Shown here: piece by piece, positions 38,277 to 47,598 of the stretch | Layout of the letters: every line of letters begins with the position of its first letter | Numbering within the stretch: position 1 is the stretch's first letter | NCBI RefSeq assembly: GCF_023634865.1 | Contig: NZ_JAMLJN010000005.1 | Coordinates: 1-64,000, forward strand | Direction of reading: 5' to 3' | Source of the DNA: Flavobacterium fragile | Lineage (GTDB): Bacteria; Bacteroidota; Bacteroidia; Flavobacteriales; Flavobacteriaceae | Length of the DNA stretch: 64,000 nt | Made by a program: the position numbers and the translations under genes | Notes under the pieces: model-generated | What the model saw: the letters and a program-made list of their open reading frames with translations, nothing else | Told to the model about the DNA's origin: nothing | The model's database searches: none

Positions 38277-39818
38277 ATGAGTGATAAAAAATCATCAAAA
38301 GGAATCTGGAAGGTTATTTCGGCTTCTTCAATGGGAACAATGATTGAATGGTATGACTTCTACATTTTTGGAAGTTTAGCTGTAGTATTATCAACTAAAT
38401 TTTTCCCTTCTGATAATCCAACCGCTGCGTTTTTATCTACGCTAGCTACTTTTGCTGCTGGTTTCGTAGTACGTCCGTTTGGAGCCCTTTTCTTTGGAAG
38501 ACTGGGTGACATTATTGGTAGAAAATATACGTTTATGGCTACCTTAATGTTGATGGGAGGAGCTACTTTTATTATAGGTTGTATTCCGAGTTTTGAAACA
38601 ATTGGTTACGCAGCACCTGTAATCGTATTGATTTTACGTTTGTTACAAGGTTTGGCTCTTGGAGGAGAATATGGTGGAGCTGCGACTTATGTTGCAGAAC
38701 ATGCTCCTAAAAACGAAAAAGGATATTGGACTTCTTGGATTCAAACTACCGCAACTGTAGGTTTGTTTATTTCCTTAATGGTTATCTTACTTACCAAAGG
38801 TTTAATGTCTGAAGAGGCATTTGATGAGTGGGGATGGAGAGTACCTTTCTGGGTTTCAATTGTAATGGTTTACGTTTCTTTCTTAATTCGTAAAAACATG
38901 CACGAATCACCAGCTTTCGCTAAGGCTAAATCAGAAGGTAAAACTTCTACTAATCCATTAAAAGAGAGTTTTGGTAATAAATTTAATTTGAAATTTGTTC
39001 TTTTAGCTTTGTTTGGAGCTACTATGGGACAAGGAGTGGTATGGTACACTGGACAATTTTATGCGATGAACTTCTTAAAAACAGTTCAGAATATTGATTC
39101 TTCTCAAGTTGATACGTTATTAGGAATTGCATTGTTATTAGGAACTCCTTTCTTTGTTGTATTTGGATGGTTGAGTGATAAAGTAGGTAGAAAAGTGATT
39201 ATGATGAGTGGTATGTTAATTGCCATCTTAGCTTATCGTCCTATTTATAGAGCTATGTATGAATCAACCGATTTAAGCTTAAAAACTGAAATTGTAGCAC
39301 AAACTAAAGTGGTTCCTACGGCTAAAGTAATTGACGAAACGAGAACAGATTCAATTTTTACTACTTCTAAAGTTTATACTGATGGGACTACTGCTCAAGA
39401 AACCAAAACTATTCATTTTGAGAATGGTAAAGTAATGGTTGATGATAAAGGAAAAGATAAAGTAGAGACTAAGATTTCTAAAATGATTAACAATAGCGAC
39501 AAATGGTTTTTAGTGTTAATGGTTTTTATTCAGGTAATTTTTGTTACGATGGTTTATGGTCCAATTGCAGCCTTCCTTGTAGAAATGTTCCCAGTTAAGA
39601 TTCGATATACATCAATGTCGTTACCTTATCACGTAGGAAATGGTATATTCGGAGGATTGCTTCCAGCCATTTCAACCTATTTCGTTACCACTTCAAAAGA
39701 AGCGGGAGATGTAGAGTTCTACTTAGAAGGACTTTGGTATCCAATTGGAATAGCTGCCGTTTGTTTTATCATCGGGATGATTTACATTGACAGAAAAATT
39801 AATACACTTCACGACTAA
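38277..39818 (+). CDS. MHS-family (MFS) organic-acid transporter with an inserted soluble loop
   Basis: A 513-residue inner-membrane transporter of the metabolite:H+ symporter family. Signature motifs: SSMGTMIEWYDFYIFG at the N-terminus, RPFGALFFGRLGDIIGRKYT (MFS motif A) and a second FGWLSDKVGRK. Likely 12 helices. Residues about 328-404 (between two helices) are a soluble insertion of roughly 75 residues (from MYESTDLSLKTEIV to NNSDKW), not usual for MHS proteins. It sits in the acetate/propionate locus and probably imports a short-chain carboxylate. Confidence 0.85.
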   Translation: MSDKKSSKGIWKVISASSMGTMIEWYDFYIFGSLAVVLSTKFFPSDNPTAAFLSTLATFAAGFVVRPFGALFFGRLGDIIGRKYTFMATLMLMGGATFIIGCIPSFETIGYAAPVIVLILRLLQGLALGGEYGGAATYVAEHAPKNEKGYWTSWIQTTATVGLFISLMVILLTKGLMSEEAFDEWGWRVPFWVSIVMVYVSFLIRKNMHESPAFAKAKSEGKTSTNPLKESFGNKFNLKFVLLALFGATMGQGVVWYTGQFYAMNFLKTVQNIDSSQVDTLLGIALLLGTPFFVVFGWLSDKVGRKVIMMSGMLIAILAYRPIYRAMYESTDLSLKTEIVAQTKVVPTAKVIDETRTDSIFTTSKVYTDGTTAQETKTIHFENGKVMVDDKGKDKVETKISKMINNSDKWFLVLMVFIQVIFVTMVYGPIAAFLVEMFPVKIRYTSMSLPYHVGNGIFGGLLPAISTYFVTTSKEAGDVEFYLEGLWYPIGIAAVCFIIGMIYIDRKINTLHD

Positions 39819-39829
39819 TACTATATGCT

Positions 39830-40045
39830 ATGAATACATTAAAAAAATATTTAGGAATCGTTTGGATTGCACTAGCCATTGCTATCGCTTATTTTTCAAT
39901 TGGAATTTTTGGATCTAAGTTAACTTCAGGAAAGCAAGATGATTTGGTTTTTGGAATCATTATATTCTTCATACTTTTACCAATGATTGTTACCGGTTTA
40001 ACTATCTTTGGATGGTATGCCTTAACGGATGAATATGAAGATTAA
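39830..40045 (+). CDS. Small two-helix membrane protein
   Basis: A 71-residue membrane protein with two transmembrane segments (about residues 7-27, LGIVWIALAIAIAYFSIGIF, and 42-64, GIIIFFILLPMIVTGLTIFG) ending in an acidic tail. It is 11 bases after the transporter gene and should be co-expressed with it. A small accessory subunit of the transporter is plausible. I recall DUF6814-type proteins in this setting but am not sure. Confidence 0.72.
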   Translation: MNTLKKYLGIVWIALAIAIAYFSIGIFGSKLTSGKQDDLVFGIIIFFILLPMIVTGLTIFGWYALTDEYED

Positions 40046-40069
40046 TACTATATAATCTGAAAAAATCAG

Positions 40070-40103
40070 AAGCTCTTATGAATATAAGGGCTTTTGGTTT
40101 TTT
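40070..40103 (+). terminator. Rho-independent terminator
   Basis: AAGCTCTTAT pairs with ATAAGGGCTT (one G-T wobble), loop GAAT, followed by a T-rich run. Ends the porin-transporter operon. Confidence 0.65.
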
Positions 40104-40133
40104 ACACCAAAAAATAATTGTAGATTAGTTGTC

Positions 40134-40328
40134 ATGAAAAAACGACACCAACAAAAGCTTGTAGTACTATCGATGTTACTCTTATTGGTACTCAATTTAC
40201 CGATTCTTCTCCTGTTTGACAGTGCTGATAATGTAATGGGGGTACCTGTTATTAATATTTATATCTTTTCTGTATGGTTATTTTCGATTTTAATGTCTTG
40301 GATTGTATTACAACGTTATTATGAATAG
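40134..40328 (+). CDS. Small membrane protein preceding the symporter-kinase
   Basis: A 64-residue protein with a basic N-terminus and two transmembrane helices (about 9-27, LVVLSMLLLLVLNLPILLLF, and 40-58, VINIYIFSVWLFSILMSWIV). Its last codons overlap the start of the symporter-kinase gene by 8 bases, so they are translationally coupled. It may be the small subunit that goes with the SSS-type domain, as the DUF485/YjcH protein does with ActP. Confidence 0.75.
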   Translation: MKKRHQQKLVVLSMLLLLVLNLPILLLFDSADNVMGVPVINIYIFSVWLFSILMSWIVLQRYYE

Positions 40329-43014
40329 TATTGTTCTTTTACTAATTTTACTAGGTTATTTAGGTATTCTTTTTTTTATTGCATACTGGGCTGAAAAAAA
40401 AGAAAACATCAAATGGACCAACAATTCGTACATCTATTCTTTGTCGTTGGCAGTGTATTGTACGGCATGGACGTACTATGGAAGTATTGGGGTAGCCGCT
40501 AAATCTGGACTTGGTTATTTGCCAATTTATATAGGCCCAATCATTATTATACCGGCTTGGATTATTATTTTGAAAAAGATTATCCGCATTTCAAGAGTAA
40601 ATAAAATTTCAAGTATTGCCGATTTTATATCGCTTCGTTATGGAAATAGCCGTTTTTTAGGAGCTATCGTAACTGTGGTGTGCGTAGCTGGAATTTTACC
40701 TTACATAGCGCTACAACTAAAAGCTATTTCAGAAACTTTTCATATTGTAACCCAAACCCAAACTAGCTCTTATGTGCTTGATGATACAACTACTTATGTT
40801 GCTATTGCACTAGCTCTTTTTGCGTCGTATTACGGAACACGTTATGTGGATGCTTCAGAAAAACGAAAAGGGGTAGTTACAGCTGTTGCTATTGAAAGTA
40901 TTTTGAAATTGGTCTTTTTTATCATCATTGGAGTCTATGTTACTTTTTTTGTATTTGATGGGTATAACGATATTTATGAGAAGGCTTCGTTGTTAGAAAA
41001 GTTTAGAGAGAAAAATACTATTGGGGGATTAGAGCAAGGTATTAATTGGTTTTTCTTGAGTGTGGTTTCGCTTTTTGCTATTTTCTTATTGCCCCGACAA
41101 TTTCAGATGGCGGTAGTAGAAAATAATAGAGAGCGTCATATTAAAAACGCCATTTGGTTGTTTCCACTTTATTTGTTGTTGTTCAATATTTTTGTATATC
41201 CAATAGCTTGGGGTGGAAATGTTTTATTTGAAGGTCAGAATGTAAATGCCGATACGTATTCGTTATTAATACCTCAGTTTTTCAATAATCAAACTTTAAC
41301 AGTTTTGGTATTTCTAGGTGGATTTTCCGCTGCTATTTCTATGATTGTAGTATCTAGTATTAGTTTATCCACTATGCTGAGTAATAACTTGTTAATTCCG
41401 TATACTTTCCTCGGAAAATTAAAAACTGAAGATCAAATCATCAACAATAAAAAAATTGTCAACATTCGTAAAATCGGTATTTTTTCATTAATTATTTTAG
41501 CATACTTTATTTATCGATTCTTTGCTTTAAATTATAGTTTAGTTTCCATTGGATTGATTTCGTTTGTTGTGATAGCACAATTAGCACCCGCGTTTTTTGG
41601 AGCTATATTTTGGAGAAGAGGGTCTAGATTAGGAGCTATTTATGGTATTTTAATAGGATTTGTTATTTGTATTTACACTTTGTTGTTACCCTATGCTATA
41701 GGATTAAGAAATAATGAAAGTTCGTTTATTTCGGAGGGCTTTCTTCAAATGGATTTATTAAAACCTTTTGAACTTTTTGGATTGGATTATTTAGAGCCCG
41801 TTCCACATGCTTTCTTTTGGAGTTTATTATTCAATAGTTTAACTTATTTTGGAGTTTCTGTAAGCTTTAAGGGTAACTATCGCGAGCGCAATTATGCAGA
41901 AATGTATGTGGATATTGATAAATATAGTACCAATCACGAGAATGCTTTTGTATGGAAAGGAACCGCTTATACTCGTGATATTGAGAAAGTGTTGATTCGG
42001 TTTTTAGGAGAAGAACGAACCAAACGCGCCATGAATATCTTCAATGTAAAATACAACGTAGATAAAGATCAAGAATTAGCTGATGCGAGATTAGTCAAAT
42101 TCGCCGAAAATTTATTAACAGGACATATTGGTACGGCTTCGGCACGAATTTTAATTTCGAGTGTAGTGAAGGAGGAAAAAGTTACACTGCCTGAAGTTCT
42201 CAAAATTTTGGAAGAATCCAAGGAAAATATCACCATCAATAAAAAATTAACGGAAACTTCGAACCAACTTCAAAAAATTACTTCCGAATTGCAAAAAGCC
42301 AATGAAACCTTGGTGCGAAAAGATATTCAAAAAGATGAATTTTTAGATACGGTAACGCACGAACTTCGAACACCAATTACCGCTATTCGAGCTGCGAGTG
42401 AGATTTTGCATGATGATGACGAAATTCCAGAAGAGTTAAGAAAACAGTTTTTACAAAATATCATTTCGGAATCCGATCGTTTGAATCGTTTGATAGATAA
42501 AATTTTGGATTTAGAGAAATTCGAAACAGGAAAACAAACCATTCATCCGAGTTACAACAATTTAATTAATACGATAGAAAATTCGATTGTTCCTTTGCGC
42601 CAATTGATAAAAAATAAAAATATCAGTGTTTATATCGAAAGTAAAGATGATATCATGGCTTATTACGATGAAGATCGAATCATACAAGTCATAACTAATT
42701 TGTTATCTAACGCTATTAAATTTTGTCCTGAAACGGATGGTTTAATCATTATTCAGGTGAAAAAGAAGGATGATTTTATTGTAACATCTGTTCAAGATAA
42801 CGGTAAAGGAATTGATCCTAACGATTTTGAAGTTATATTTGACAAATTTTACCAGGCTTCGAATCAGAATTTCAAGAAACCTGTTGGTAGTGGATTAGGA
42901 TTGGCCATTTGTAAACAAATTATTGAACATCATAAAGGTAAAATTTGGGTTGAACCTTGTGTAAAAGGAGCTTATTTTGTATTCACTTTACCCGCATATA
43001 ATTTAGAAAATTAA
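40321..43014 (+). CDS. Sodium:solute symporter-histidine kinase fusion (CrbS-like)
   Basis: An 897-residue sensor kinase. Residues 1 to about 560 form a 12-13-helix sodium:solute symporter domain (VYCTAWTYYGSIGVAAKSGL is the SSS signature). A helical linker follows, then HisKA with phospho-accepting H680 (FLDTVTHELRTPITAIR) and HATPase_c (LLSNAIKFCPE, DNGKGIDPNDFEVIF, GSGLGLAICKQI). CrbS proteins sense acetate or related solutes and control acs expression through CrbR. The ATG at 40321 overlaps the upstream gene and is preferred over 40303. Its partner receiver follows 5 bases downstream. Confidence 0.92.
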   Translation: MNSIVLLLILLGYLGILFFIAYWAEKKENIKWTNNSYIYSLSLAVYCTAWTYYGSIGVAAKSGLGYLPIYIGPIIIIPAWIIILKKIIRISRVNKISSIADFISLRYGNSRFLGAIVTVVCVAGILPYIALQLKAISETFHIVTQTQTSSYVLDDTTTYVAIALALFASYYGTRYVDASEKRKGVVTAVAIESILKLVFFIIIGVYVTFFVFDGYNDIYEKASLLEKFREKNTIGGLEQGINWFFLSVVSLFAIFLLPRQFQMAVVENNRERHIKNAIWLFPLYLLLFNIFVYPIAWGGNVLFEGQNVNADTYSLLIPQFFNNQTLTVLVFLGGFSAAISMIVVSSISLSTMLSNNLLIPYTFLGKLKTEDQIINNKKIVNIRKIGIFSLIILAYFIYRFFALNYSLVSIGLISFVVIAQLAPAFFGAIFWRRGSRLGAIYGILIGFVICIYTLLLPYAIGLRNNESSFISEGFLQMDLLKPFELFGLDYLEPVPHAFFWSLLFNSLTYFGVSVSFKGNYRERNYAEMYVDIDKYSTNHENAFVWKGTAYTRDIEKVLIRFLGEERTKRAMNIFNVKYNVDKDQELADARLVKFAENLLTGHIGTASARILISSVVKEEKVTLPEVLKILEESKENITINKKLTETSNQLQKITSELQKANETLVRKDIQKDEFLDTVTHELRTPITAIRAASEILHDDDEIPEELRKQFLQNIISESDRLNRLIDKILDLEKFETGKQTIHPSYNNLINTIENSIVPLRQLIKNKNISVYIESKDDIMAYYDEDRIIQVITNLLSNAIKFCPETDGLIIIQVKKKDDFIVTSVQDNGKGIDPNDFEVIFDKFYQASNQNFKKPVGSGLGLAICKQIIEHHKGKIWVEPCVKGAYFVFTLPAYNLEN

Positions 43015-43019
43015 AAACC

Positions 43020-43382
43020 ATGAAAAAAATATTAATTGTAGACGACGAACCTAATATCGTAATGACACTTGAATATACCTTCAAGAAAAGCAATTACGAA
43101 GTTTTTATAGCACGCGACGGACAAGAAGCTTTAGATATTTTAAAAACCAATTACCCAGATATTATCATTTTAGATATCATGATGCCGATGGTTGATGGTT
43201 TTGCTACACTAGAACAAATTAGAAAAGACGACAATTTACAACATACCAAAGTCATGTTTTTATCCGCAAAAAACAAAGAAAGCGACATTGAAAAAGGATT
43301 AGCACTTGGAGCTGATGCTTACATGACGAAGCCGTTTTCGATTAAAAAAGTGGTGGAAAAAGTGGAGGAGTTGTTGGGATAA
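43020..43382 (+). CDS. Stand-alone receiver domain response regulator
   Basis: A 120-residue CheY-type receiver. Acidic pocket D8/D9 (IVDDEP), phospho-acceptor D52 (IIILDIMMP) and K about 103 (MTKPFS) are present. There is no DNA-binding domain. CrbR proteins in proteobacteria carry a LuxR-type HTH, so this system must signal through another protein. Immediate linkage to the symporter-kinase makes them a pair. Confidence 0.92.
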   Translation: MKKILIVDDEPNIVMTLEYTFKKSNYEVFIARDGQEALDILKTNYPDIIILDIMMPMVDGFATLEQIRKDDNLQHTKVMFLSAKNKESDIEKGLALGADAYMTKPFSIKKVVEKVEELLG

Positions 43383-43518
43383 ATTTCAACTTTAGTTTAG
43401 AAGCCAAAATACTTGTTTAAAATTCGTATAATTTAAAGACAATTTTATAAAGCTTCAATTGTTTTGAATACTCAATTTTATTTGTGCTCTATAGTAAGAA
43501 GTTGATTGAACATTAAAC

Positions 43519-43539
43519 AACTATATTTATTTAGCAATA
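43519..43539 (+). promoter_or_regulatory. Shared 21-base operator-like motif upstream of prpE
   Basis: AACTATATTTATTTAGCAAT plus A at 43539. The same 21-base sequence with one change (T to C) lies at 45546-45566 before acs. In both cases 28 bases separate it from a TAnnTTTA box (43568-43575 here), so it is placed like an activator site. Confidence 0.7.
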
Positions 43540-43611
43540 TTAATTCATTTGGCATTATTTTATTTTCTACATTTACTAAACAAAATAAATAACACAAATT
43601 GAATAATACAA

Positions 43612-45507
43612 ATGAATTATTGCGATATTTACAATAAAAGCATCAATTCTCCTGAAGATTTTTGGGCAGAACAAGCAAAAAAATTAGAATGGTATAATCA
43701 GCCTGCTACAATTTTATCTACCGATGAAAATGGGTATCCTTTATGGTTTGCAGATGGAAATTTAAACGCTTGTTATTTGGCGATTGATAAACACATTCAA
43801 GATGGCTATGGCGATCAAGTGGCTATCATTTACGATTCTCCAGTAACACAAACCGTAAAAAAATACACTTTCAATGATGTTAAAACCGAAGTGGCAAAAT
43901 TAGCTGGAGGTTTGTTATCTTTAGGATTAGAAAAAGGCGATACGGCAGTTATTTATATGCCTATGATTCCACAGGCAGCATTTGCTATGTTAGCTTGCGC
44001 TCGAATTGGAGTATCACATTCGGTTGTTTTTGGTGGATTTGCACCTCATGAATTAGCTATCCGTATTGATGATTGCGAACCAAAAGCTATTATTACGGCT
44101 TCATCTGGTATTGAAATCGATAGATTAATTGCTTATAAACCTTTAGTAGATGAAGCTATCGAATTAGCCCATCACAAACCAGAAAAAGTAGTGGTTTTCA
44201 ATAGAAAATTAGGCGCTAGAGTTCCCTTTAAAAAATATGATGTCGATTATGATGCTTTAGTTTATGGTTCGGAAGAAACACCTTGTGTTCCAGTGAATGC
44301 GACACATCCGTTATACATTTTATACACTTCGGGAACTACTGGAAAACCAAAAGGAATCGTAAGAGATACAGGAGGTTATGTCACTGCACTTAAATATTCA
44401 ATGCAACACATTTATGATGCTAAAGAAGGAGAAGTTTTCTGGGCCGCTTCTGATGTGGGATGGGTTGTAGGACATAGTTATATCGTTTACGGACCATTAA
44501 TTAATAGAAACACAACCGTTTTATTTGAAGGAAAACCAGTAAGAACTCCAGATGCCAGTACTTTCTGGAGGGTAATTGCAGAGCACAAAGTAAGTGTGAT
44601 GTTTACGGCACCAACTGCCATTCGCGCAATTAAAAAAGAAGATCCAAACGGTGAGTTCATCAAACAATACGATTTAAGCAGTTTACGAATTCAATTCTTA
44701 GCGGGAGAACGCTGCGATGTAGCTACATTAGAATGGTATCGCGAACATATTCCAGTTCCAGCTATCGACCATTGGTGGCAAACAGAATCGGGTTGGCCAA
44801 TGATTGCTAACATGATGGGAGTGGAGTATTTACCAATTAAACCTGGTTCAGCAGGAAAAGCAGTAACAGGTTATGACATACGAATCTTTGGTGAAAACGG
44901 GCAAGAGTTAGGCCCGAACGAAGAAGGTTACGTAGTAATTAAATTGCCATTGCCTCCGGGAACACTCATGGACTTGTGGAAAGACAACGATCGCTTTAAA
45001 GCGGGATATTTGAACAAATTCCCAGGGTACTATTTCTCAGGCGATGGTGGATTTAAAGACGAGGAAGATTACATTTATATAACAGGTAGAGTAGATGATG
45101 TAATTAACGTAGCTGGACATCGCCTTTCAACAGCAGAGATGGAAGAAATTGTATCTTCTCATCATTCTGTTGCTGAGTGTGCTGTTATTGGAATCAATGA
45201 TGATTTAAAAGGACAAATTCCGTTAGCATTAGTAGTAGCAAAATCAGGAGAAGATATTGAGCATTTTCAATTGCAATATGAAGTGGTACAATTGGTTAGA
45301 GAGCAAATCGGAGCCGTAGCTTCATTGCGTGATGTTGTGGTAGTACAACGTTTGCCTAAAACACGCTCGGGTAAAATTCTTCGAAAAATGATGCGAAGTA
45401 TTGCTGATGGAGAACAATTTCAAGTACCTTCAACGATAGATGATGAAGCTATTATTGATGAAATCAGAGAGGTTCTTGAGCATGGAAAAATTGGATGTTT
45501 TAAATAA
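43612..45507 (+). CDS. prpE: Propionyl-CoA synthetase (PrpE-like)
   Basis: A 631-residue AMP-forming acyl-CoA synthetase that activates propionate (and possibly acetate) to its CoA thioester via an acyl-AMP. Motifs: YILYTSGTTGKPKGI (P-loop-like A3), DVGWVVGHSYIVYGP and DHWWQTESGWPM. The SGWPM rather than TGGIM after WWQTE marks it as PrpE rather than Acs. The catalytic lysine subject to acetylation is in LPKTRSGKILRKM. Preceded by a 21-base motif shared with acs, so both are probably co-regulated in response to short-chain acids. Confidence 0.9.
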   Translation: MNYCDIYNKSINSPEDFWAEQAKKLEWYNQPATILSTDENGYPLWFADGNLNACYLAIDKHIQDGYGDQVAIIYDSPVTQTVKKYTFNDVKTEVAKLAGGLLSLGLEKGDTAVIYMPMIPQAAFAMLACARIGVSHSVVFGGFAPHELAIRIDDCEPKAIITASSGIEIDRLIAYKPLVDEAIELAHHKPEKVVVFNRKLGARVPFKKYDVDYDALVYGSEETPCVPVNATHPLYILYTSGTTGKPKGIVRDTGGYVTALKYSMQHIYDAKEGEVFWAASDVGWVVGHSYIVYGPLINRNTTVLFEGKPVRTPDASTFWRVIAEHKVSVMFTAPTAIRAIKKEDPNGEFIKQYDLSSLRIQFLAGERCDVATLEWYREHIPVPAIDHWWQTESGWPMIANMMGVEYLPIKPGSAGKAVTGYDIRIFGENGQELGPNEEGYVVIKLPLPPGTLMDLWKDNDRFKAGYLNKFPGYYFSGDGGFKDEEDYIYITGRVDDVINVAGHRLSTAEMEEIVSSHHSVAECAVIGINDDLKGQIPLALVVAKSGEDIEHFQLQYEVVQLVREQIGAVASLRDVVVVQRLPKTRSGKILRKMMRSIADGEQFQVPSTIDDEAIIDEIREVLEHGKIGCFK

Positions 45508-45545
45508 ACTATAAGTCAATGTTATTTTCTTTTTAATAACGAAAT

Positions 45546-45566
45546 AACTATATCTATTTAGCAATA
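45546..45566 (+). promoter_or_regulatory. Shared 21-base operator-like motif upstream of acs
   Basis: AACTATATCTATTTAGCAAT plus A at 45566. Matches the prpE copy at 20 of 21 bases and sits the same 28 bases before its TATTTTTA box (45595-45602). Confidence 0.7.
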
Positions 45567-45629
45567 AAAAATCAGATTCTAAAAATAGATTCTTTATTTT
45601 TACAATATCAACCAAAAAAACTAAAAAAA

Positions 45630-47537
45630 ATGAGTTATTATAAAATACATGATTTAGAAAACTATTTCAAGATGTATAAGAAATCGGTACGCGAGCCCAG
45701 AAAGTTTTGGGATCGTATAGCCGATGAAAATTTTACTTGGTATCAAAAATGGGACAAAGTATTTGAGTATGACATGCAAGAAGCAGAATTCAAATGGTTC
45801 TTAAATGCTAAAGTAAACATTACCAAAAATTGCATTGATAGACATTTAGCCAAACGTGGTGATAAAACGGCTATTATTTTTGAGCCTAATGATCCGAGTG
45901 AAGCTGCTCAACATATTTCGTACAATGAATTATATGTACGAGTATCAAAATTAGCCAACGTTTTGCGTGAGCAAGGAATCAAAAAAGGAGATCGAGTTTG
46001 TATTTATTTACCCATGATTCCAGAATTAGCTATAGCTGTTTTAGCTTGTGCACGAATAGGAGCAATACATTCTGTAGTTTTTGCAGGATTTTCATCTTCT
46101 GCTGTTTCAGCTCGTATTAATGATAGTGAATGTAAAATGGTAATTACATCAGATGGAAGTTATCGTGGAAATAAAGCTATTGATTTGAAAGGAATTGTGG
46201 ACGAAGCCTTAGAAAAATGTCCATGTGTAGAAACGGTATTGGTAGTTAAAAGAACGAATACTGAAGTTAACATGAAAGAAGGCAGAGATTTGTGGTTACA
46301 ACCCTTAATGGATGCTGCTATTGGTAACAATGTTGCCGAAATTATGGATGCAGAAGATCCTTTGTTTATATTGTATACATCAGGTTCTACAGGGAAACCA
46401 AAAGGAATGGTGCATACCACTGCAGGATACATGGTTTATACTGCATATACCTTTAAAAATGTCTTCAATTATGAAGAAAATGATGTGTATTGGTGTACTG
46501 CTGATATTGGTTGGATTACAGGACATTCCTATATTTTATATGGTCCGCTTTTAAATGGAGCCACCACCGTTATTTTTGAAGGAGTTCCTTCTTATCCTGA
46601 TTTTAGCCGTTTTTGGGAAGTAATCCAGAAACACAACGTAAACCAATTCTACACGGCTCCAACTGCAATTCGCGCTTTAGCAAAAGAAAGTTTAGATTAT
46701 GTTCAAAGATTCCAATTGGATTCTTTAAAAGTTATTGGTTCGGTTGGTGAACCAATCAACGAGGAAGCTTGGCACTGGTACAATGACCATGTAGGTGGAA
46801 AGCGTTGTCCGCTTGTTGATACCTGGTGGCAAACAGAAACGGGTGGTATTATGATTTCTCCAGTTCCTTTTGTAACTCCAACGAAACCGACTTATGCCTC
46901 GTTGCCACTGCCTGGAATTCAACCTGTTTTAATGGATGAATTGCGAAATGAGATTGAAGGAAATCAGGTTACAGGTGCGCTGTGTATCAAATTCCCTTGG
47001 CCATCGATGGCTCGAACTATTTGGGGCGATCACCAACGTTATAAAGAAACGTATTTCACTGCTTTCCCTGGAAAATATTTCACGGGTGATGGTGCTTTAC
47101 GAGATGAAGTAGGATATTATAGAATTACGGGTAGAGTAGATGATGTTATTATTGTTTCTGGACATAATTTAGGAACAGCTCCTATTGAAGATGCTATCAA
47201 CGAACACCCAGCAGTTGCAGAAAGTGCAATTGTAGGATTCCCTCATGATATAAAAGGGAATGCTCTTTACGGTTTCATTATTTTGAAAGAAACAGGAGAA
47301 GGTCGTGATAGAACCAACTTAGCAAAAGAGATTAATCAGTTAATTTCAGATCAAATTGGTCCAATTGCTAAGTTAGATAAAATACAATTTGTAAGTGGTT
47401 TACCTAAAACACGTTCAGGTAAAATCATGAGAAGAATATTAAGAAAGATTGCTGAAGGAGACTTCTCTAATTTTGGAGATATCTCTACTTTACTAAATCC
47501 TGAAATAGTGGATGAAATTAAAGAAGGTAAGCTCTAG
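45630..47537 (+). CDS. acs: Acetyl-CoA synthetase
   Basis: A 635-residue AMP-forming acetyl-CoA synthetase. Motifs: FILYTSGSTGKPKGM, DIGWITGHSYILYGPL, WWQTETGGIMI and the C-terminal lysine motif GLPKTRSGKIMRRIL. It converts acetate, ATP and CoA to acetyl-CoA, the key step for acetate scavenging. It follows prpE in the same locus as the CrbS-like sensor, which supports control by acetate. A strong terminator follows at 47562. Length and motifs fit Acs (about 640-650). Confidence 0.94.
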   Translation: MSYYKIHDLENYFKMYKKSVREPRKFWDRIADENFTWYQKWDKVFEYDMQEAEFKWFLNAKVNITKNCIDRHLAKRGDKTAIIFEPNDPSEAAQHISYNELYVRVSKLANVLREQGIKKGDRVCIYLPMIPELAIAVLACARIGAIHSVVFAGFSSSAVSARINDSECKMVITSDGSYRGNKAIDLKGIVDEALEKCPCVETVLVVKRTNTEVNMKEGRDLWLQPLMDAAIGNNVAEIMDAEDPLFILYTSGSTGKPKGMVHTTAGYMVYTAYTFKNVFNYEENDVYWCTADIGWITGHSYILYGPLLNGATTVIFEGVPSYPDFSRFWEVIQKHNVNQFYTAPTAIRALAKESLDYVQRFQLDSLKVIGSVGEPINEEAWHWYNDHVGGKRCPLVDTWWQTETGGIMISPVPFVTPTKPTYASLPLPGIQPVLMDELRNEIEGNQVTGALCIKFPWPSMARTIWGDHQRYKETYFTAFPGKYFTGDGALRDEVGYYRITGRVDDVIIVSGHNLGTAPIEDAINEHPAVAESAIVGFPHDIKGNALYGFIILKETGEGRDRTNLAKEINQLISDQIGPIAKLDKIQFVSGLPKTRSGKIMRRILRKIAEGDFSNFGDISTLLNPEIVDEIKEGKL

Positions 47538-47561
47538 TTTTTTAGTTTTATTGGTTATTAA

Positions 47562-47591
47562 AAACTGCTCAGTAATGGAGCAGTTTTTTTT
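47562..47591 (+). terminator. Rho-independent terminator after acs
   Basis: AACTGCTC (47563-47570) pairs with GAGCAGTT (47578-47585) with a 7-base loop, followed by T8. Convergent exonuclease gene begins its stop nearby. Confidence 0.85.
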
Positions 47592-47598
47592 ACCCATT

